Origin: Sulfobacillus acidophilus DSM 10332
GTDB lineage: Bacteria > Bacillota > Sulfobacillia > Sulfobacillales > Sulfobacillaceae
NCBI GenBank assembly: GCA_000237975.1
Contig: CP003179.1
Coordinates: forward strand, 1,612,001-1,676,000
Length of the DNA stretch: 64,000 nt
Reading direction: 5' to 3'
The number at the start of each line of letters is the position of its first letter. Within the stretch, counting starts at the first letter, position 1. Shown here one piece after another: positions 60,822 through 64,000 of the stretch. The notes under the pieces were generated by a model. The model saw only the letters and a program-made list of their open reading frames with translations. It had not been told where the DNA came from and made no database searches. The position numbers were made by a program, and so were the translations under genes.

Positions 60822-61269
60822 CGTGATGCTGGACAAGCCGCCGGCCTTGGACACAGATATGGGGGGGCTACCGGCGCTCGCGGATCCATCGACCACCGGG
60901 ACACCGGCGCCCGCCAGTGAGCCGACCGCAGGCAGTCGCTGGACCCCGGAAGTGGTGAAAATTCTCATGGCGGGGCTTTTTAATGCGGCCGCCGCTTGGC
61001 GCGGACCGCATTGGGCCTGGATCGATGAGGAAGGCGATCCGCTCATTGAGCCGACGGCCCAAGTATTCAACATGACGCCCGGATTGAAAGACCTAGCGCC
61101 GGAGCATATGGCTATCGCCGTCGTGGTCGCCGGATACGGCACCATGGTCGCCAAACGCCTGGCGTGGGATGCCCAGTTACGAGCGGCCCAAAAGCCGGAG
61201 CGGCCGCCGGCGCCGCAAGAATCCCCTGGCGCGGGAGGCAGCCCGTATGGCCCGAATCGCTTGGCTTAA
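60814..61269 (+). CDS. Provirus hypothetical protein (151 residues)
   Basis: Pro/Ala-rich start and end with a conserved-looking centre (WTPEVVKILMAGLFNAAAAWRG, AIAVVVAGYGTMVAKRLAWD) that contains two amphipathic or weakly hydrophobic helices. Possibly a membrane-associated virion protein. Coupled to the gene before by overlap; overlaps the next by 23 bases. Confidence 0.6.
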   Translation: MSDVMLDKPPALDTDMGGLPALADPSTTGTPAPASEPTAGSRWTPEVVKILMAGLFNAAAAWRGPHWAWIDEEGDPLIEPTAQVFNMTPGLKDLAPEHMAIAVVVAGYGTMVAKRLAWDAQLRAAQKPERPPAPQESPGAGGSPYGPNRLA

Positions 61270-61471
61270 GCGGCCGTGGTGGCAATCCCTGACAGGCTGG
61301 GGGTTGCGGATAAATCTTTGGTGGGCGTTTTATCTCGGAATCATGATTCTACCGCCGAAAGTAGCCCGCTTGTTGGCTTATGACTGGGTGTACCGGCAAT
61401 TTGTTGTCCCACGTTGGCCGGAAGTCGCATGGGTATCGTGGGTCCTGTGGGTAGAGGGGGAGTGCAGATGA
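61247..61471 (+). CDS. Provirus small membrane protein (74 residues)
   Basis: Two hydrophobic, Trp-rich segments (GLRINLWWAFYLGIMIL and WVSWVLWVEGE) with basic residues between. ATG 61247 has GGGAGG eight bases upstream; the earlier ATG 61169 lacks one. Its stop overlaps the next start (ATGA). Confidence 0.65.
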   Translation: MARIAWLKRPWWQSLTGWGLRINLWWAFYLGIMILPPKVARLLAYDWVYRQFVVPRWPEVAWVSWVLWVEGECR

Positions 61472-61662
61472 CCAATAAAGAACGTTTGGAAGAACTAGAG
61501 AAACGGATCGGGGATGTCCGGGGCCTACCGGGCGGAATCGGCATGATGCTCAAGAGTATCGTGATCCCGCAACTCAAGACCGTCCCGGAAAGTGAGGCCC
61601 ATAAGGTACGGGAAGCCGTGCGGCATATCGTCGAGACGCTTAAGGATGTGTTTGACGTATGA
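61468..61662 (+). CDS. Provirus hypothetical protein (64 residues)
   Basis: Charged helical protein (TNKERLEELEKRIGDVRGL, EAHKVREAVRHIVETLKDVF). GGGGGAG precedes ATG 61468. Overlaps on both sides by four bases (ATGA), so it is coupled to the packaging ATPase gene. Function unknown. Confidence 0.65.
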   Translation: MTNKERLEELEKRIGDVRGLPGGIGMMLKSIVIPQLKTVPESEAHKVREAVRHIVETLKDVFDV

Positions 61663-62261
61663 CGGATCGCTGGGCGCTTCGGGCGGCCGATAAAGTCACC
61701 ATCATCGGGCCGAACGGGTCCGGGAAGTCGTTTTTGGCGCTGGGCTATGTCGCGCATATGCCCAGCGTGATTGTCCATGATCCCAAGCATGAGATCGAAT
61801 TGCCGGATTTTGTGATAATATCACGGGCCGAGGACATGCTCCGCCACCCGCGGGTCATTTGGCGGTCGCCGCAACTGGCGGATCCCGTGGACGCCGGCAA
61901 TTGGGCCGGCTATGCGGCCCTCCAGCGGAAGCACACCTGTTTGTATCTCGATGAGGCGGCATTAGTCACAACAGCGAACCGGATCGGGCCGTGGCTCCGG
62001 GCCGCGATCATTACCGGGCGGTCCCAAGGCGTCGGCGTCTGGGCGGCGACCCAGCGGCCCAAGGACGTGTCGAACCTCTTTTTCTCGGAAGCACATGCGA
62101 TTCTCGTGTCCCCGCTTCTCGTCGGTTTTGATGTAGAAAAGGTCAAGGGCTTTGTGCCCGAAGATTATTTGTCACTACGAAACAAGGAGTTTCCACCGTT
62201 TTCCTTTTATGCGGTACGACGAGGGGAGAAACACGGTCGGCTCATTCGCGCCGGCTCATAA
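61659..62261 (+). CDS. Viral genome-packaging ATPase, FtsK/HerA (A32/P9-like)
   Basis: 200 residues. Walker A GPNGSGKSF at about 17-25, a strand HDPKHE after it, Walker B LYLDEAA near 95, and ATQRPKDVSN as sensor region. Length and order match the packaging ATPases of PRD1, PM2 and other internal-membrane viruses (200-230 residues), not FtsK itself. It should pump DNA into the procapsid. It lies 154 bases before the capsid gene, the usual arrangement of this lineage. Confidence 0.83.
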   Translation: MTDRWALRAADKVTIIGPNGSGKSFLALGYVAHMPSVIVHDPKHEIELPDFVIISRAEDMLRHPRVIWRSPQLADPVDAGNWAGYAALQRKHTCLYLDEAALVTTANRIGPWLRAAIITGRSQGVGVWAATQRPKDVSNLFFSEAHAILVSPLLVGFDVEKVKGFVPEDYLSLRNKEFPPFSFYAVRRGEKHGRLIRAGS

Positions 62262-62274
62262 GGAGGTATCCCTC

Positions 62275-62400
62275 GTGAAACTCACCATCGGGGACATGGT
62301 GAAGATCGGCCTCGTGGCCGCGGTGTTTATTTGGCTGCTCAAGCTAGTGTTCAAACTGGTCAACATTCCGGGCATTTCGCCGGCTGTAGAGAACCTGTAA
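62275..62400 (+). CDS. Provirus small membrane peptide (41 residues)
   Basis: One transmembrane helix (MVKIGLVAAVFIWLLKLVFK). GTG 62275 has AAGGAGG seven bases upstream. It sits between ATPase and capsid genes, as small virion membrane proteins do in related phages. Confidence 0.7.
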   Translation: MKLTIGDMVKIGLVAAVFIWLLKLVFKLVNIPGISPAVENL

Positions 62401-62415
62401 GGGGGGCCGCCGAAT

Positions 62416-63369
62416 ATGCGCCGAGTGATTCGTCAAATTGCCACCTTTCCCTATAACGGGGCCGGGCAAACGAACATCCTCATCCCGCGGACCGGCTACC
62501 TCAGTCGGCTGTGGATCCGCTTTAACGGCACACTGGACAACACGGGGACCGCGGCCGGCACCGCAGGTTATCGGGCGCCGTGGAGCCTCATCCAAAATGC
62601 CCGCCTGAACGTCAACGGAAACCTCTATCCGCTGGCAGCCGACGGCTATGGCTATGAAGGATTGGCCCGCGTCATGCGGCCGGGTTACCAAGATAACAGC
62701 CAAATGGGCGTGGCGGTCGGGAACAACCCGGTGGAATTTACCACCCAAATGCCGGTGACGGTGACCGACGCCAACATGACGGGCATTTTATGGGTCGGGA
62801 ACTCCGAGACCACGACATACTTGGAAATCACCACCCGGTCGGCGACGGATCCGGCGTTCTTTTCGGGGACCGCCACCTTGACTGGGACGTTTGAAGTCTG
62901 GAGCGAGTCGTTCCTGTTCAATGCGAACGAACAAAAACCGGACCTGAGCACGCTGCATAACTTTACGGTGCTCCGGCAGCCCATCGTGGGGACCGGCCAG
63001 CAATACGTCAACCTCCCCACCCTCAACCAAGTGTATCTCCGCATCATGCACGTGATTGAGAACAACGGTGTGGCGCTCGGATATACGCCGGGGATGACGT
63101 TCCAGTTACAGATTGAGGACTACGAGTCGCCGGAAACCTGGACCGATGGCGAACTGAACGCCCGGCAGAACTATCTGTATCTCGGGAAGCTGCCCGTCTC
63201 CACCGGATTCCGCGTCTATGACGAGTACTGGACCCGGACGCTCCGGGACGTGATCAACTCGACCGGGCTCACGTTGCTCCAGTCCATCGTGACCATCCCG
63301 GATAGCGTCACCATCACCGCGCCGGCGAACCTGTATACCTATATCGAATCGCTGAGTCCGTTGGGCTAA
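62416..63369 (+). CDS. Major capsid protein candidate, double jelly-roll type
   Basis: 317 residues, almost entirely beta-strands, few charged residues, no cysteine cluster. Features of this capsid family by inspection: an N-terminal LIPRTGYLSRLWIRFNGTL strand, PWSLIQNARLNVNGNLYPL in the first barrel and a second beta-rich half. Size fits PM2 P2 (269) to PRD1 P3 (about 395). The assignment rests on fold-like composition, position after the packaging ATPase and the lack of HK97-type genes; homology was not tested. GGGGGG lies eight bases before the ATG. Confidence 0.7.
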   Translation: MRRVIRQIATFPYNGAGQTNILIPRTGYLSRLWIRFNGTLDNTGTAAGTAGYRAPWSLIQNARLNVNGNLYPLAADGYGYEGLARVMRPGYQDNSQMGVAVGNNPVEFTTQMPVTVTDANMTGILWVGNSETTTYLEITTRSATDPAFFSGTATLTGTFEVWSESFLFNANEQKPDLSTLHNFTVLRQPIVGTGQQYVNLPTLNQVYLRIMHVIENNGVALGYTPGMTFQLQIEDYESPETWTDGELNARQNYLYLGKLPVSTGFRVYDEYWTRTLRDVINSTGLTLLQSIVTIPDSVTITAPANLYTYIESLSPLG

Positions 63370-63381
63370 GGAGGGATCGGC

Positions 63382-63609
63382 ATGAATCTGGAAGCGCTTT
63401 ATGGCGCCGGCGCCGCGGCAACGTTGTCGCGGGACGGGGCAACGGCGCTGAGTATGCTCTCCCTCCAGGCCTTGCCGAACGCCGTATCGCCGTTGGATAC
63501 GCAAAAGGCCATTCAGCAAGCGAAACAACAGGCGGCGGACGCCTGGGGGAACCCGTTGATGTTTGTCCTGGTCGCCGCCCTCATCCTGTGGGCGATGTGG
63601 AGGTGGTGA
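63382..63609 (+). CDS. Provirus small membrane protein (75 residues)
   Basis: Soluble helical N-part (TQKAIQQAKQQAADAWG) and a C-terminal transmembrane helix (PLMFVLVAALILWAMWRW). AAGGAGGG precedes ATG 63382. By position right after the capsid gene it is probably a virion membrane or vertex protein. Confidence 0.65.
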   Translation: MNLEALYGAGAAATLSRDGATALSMLSLQALPNAVSPLDTQKAIQQAKQQAADAWGNPLMFVLVAALILWAMWRW

Positions 63610-63614
63610 TCGTC

Positions 63615-64000
63615 ATGACACACTTTGGCAGCGCCTTTGGAGCGGAGATCAGCGCCAACGGCACCCTCTTTGTGGCGGTGTTGGCGCTGGCCGGACTCGA
63701 CTTGGTGTTAGGCGTGGGGCGGGCGCTGGCGGCCAAACGGTTTGCGTCCGGGATGCTCCGCTTAACGGCCGCAAAACTGATCCAAGAGCTGGGCTTACCG
63801 CTGCTGTTGGCGGTGCTGGGCGTGGCGGATCCGGCCTTTGCGTCTTTGGTGGGCGGCGCGTTATGGCTCGCCATTGTGGCCGAGGCGACCAGTATCGTCG
63901 AGCAGATGCGCGGCAAGCAGTCGAGCACGCTCATCCAAGAGGTCATCAAGCTCTTGGCCGGCCTGCATGAGTCCGTGCCGCCGGCGAACGCCTCGCAGAC
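63615..64000 (+). CDS. Holin, phage_holin_4_1-like (3' end outside window)
   Basis: At least 128 residues from ATG 63615, open to the last base. Layout of toxin-secretion/phage-lysis holins: a hydrophobic hairpin (LFVAVLALAGLDLVLGVGRALA), RFASGMLRLTAAKLIQELGLPLLLAVLG, then a C-terminal AIVAEATSIVEQMRG. It would open the membrane at lysis or, in internal-membrane phages, release the lytic enzyme. GGTGGTGAT precedes the ATG, five bases after the previous stop. Confidence 0.72.
   Translation, partial: MTHFGSAFGAEISANGTLFVAVLALAGLDLVLGVGRALAAKRFASGMLRLTAAKLIQELGLPLLLAVLGVADPAFASLVGGALWLAIVAEATSIVEQMRGKQSSTLIQEVIKLLAGLHESVPPANASQ

Larger units (their letters stand above)
55062..64000 (+). mobile_element. 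Provirus or virus-like replicon of the double-jelly-roll capsid lineage (right end outside window)
   Basis: About 20 genes on one strand, nearly all overlapping or spaced by under 30 bases, with dense ATGA/GTGA couplings. Recognisable members: rolling-circle Rep (57733), transglycosylase-like enzyme (60189), FtsK/HerA packaging ATPase of about 200 residues (61659), all-beta capsid candidate of 317 residues (62416) and a holin (63615). Small membrane proteins sit around the ATPase and capsid genes, as in internal-membrane phages. No integrase, portal, large terminase or tail gene is seen. The order Rep-lysis-ATPase-capsid and a Rep of this class resemble corticovirus PM2. The right end lies beyond the window. 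Confidence 0.78.

Noticed and set aside
1-64000. CRISPR arrays, rRNA and complete tRNA genes
   Set aside because: Looked for regularly spaced repeats and cloverleaf patterns by eye; none found.

Overview
The window looks like chromosome of a thermoacidophilic, iron/sulfur-leaching type Firmicute, most likely Sulfobacillus or a close relative. This is an inference from gene content: two secreted acid proteases of rare families (sedolisin S53 and the glutamic peptidase G1), a Tat-exported blue copper protein next to a CuA-type cytochrome oxidase, AGGAGG ribosome binding sites, Firmicute-style SAM-I and c-di-AMP riboswitches and moderately high GC. No rRNA or tRNA gene was found to fix the genus.

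Layout. 1-3.2 kb: a fused ECF transporter energising module, convergent with a ferredoxin-NADP+ reductase. 3.2-6.0 kb: a decayed, gene-poor stretch with two related relics of an IS4-type transposase. 6.0-20.1 kb: housekeeping and cell-envelope genes (EamA permease, glycosyltransferase, a c-di-AMP-riboswitch-controlled 3D/peptidoglycan-binding protein, SAM-riboswitch-controlled O-acetylhomoserine sulfhydrylase, aldo/keto reductase, DUF4012 protein, acylphosphatase, IlvE, GH15 glycosidase, HAD phosphatase, small zinc-ribbon protein). 20.1-29.8 kb: a kdp potassium-uptake operon, read as sigma-A promoter, c-di-AMP riboswitch, intrinsic terminator, extra small peptide, kdpF, kdpA, kdpB, kdpC and two KdpD-like proteins that lack any kinase. 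kdpB is split by an intact IS607-family element (22867-25382) carrying a serine recombinase and a TnpB nuclease; joining the flanks at the GG dinucleotide restores a 682-residue KdpB. 29.8-36.9 kb: FabL-like enoyl reductase followed by a complete E1alpha/E1beta/E2/E3 2-oxoacid dehydrogenase operon, a HAD phosphatase and CysQ. 37.2-42.6 kb: cupredoxin, cytochrome oxidase subunits II, I, III, a small membrane subunit and heme farnesyltransferase CtaB. 42.7-54.5 kb: nitroreductase, sedolisin, a five-gene minus-strand operon around a GH31 glycosidase, nucleoside hydrolase, thiamine-binding protein, peptidase G1 and a lipoprotein.

55.06 kb to the window end: a compact, all-plus-strand block of about 20 small, overlapping genes, running off the edge, which I read as a provirus or integrated virus-like replicon of the double-jelly-roll capsid, PRD1-adenovirus lineage. 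In order it holds small zinc and HTH proteins, a rolling-circle (HUH) Rep, a transglycosylase-like enzyme with a membrane anchor, small membrane proteins, a roughly 200-residue FtsK/HerA-type packaging ATPase, a 317-residue all-beta major capsid protein candidate, another membrane peptide and a holin. A Rep of this class next to a P9-type ATPase and a double-jelly-roll capsid resembles corticovirus PM2 more than tectiviruses. This is the best candidate here for an undescribed system.

Regulatory logic. Two c-di-AMP riboswitches in one window, one on a cell-wall protein and one on potassium uptake, fit c-di-AMP as the turgor and cell-wall signal in Firmicutes. The kdp operon has no KdpD kinase or KdpE in view, so the riboswitch is likely the main control.
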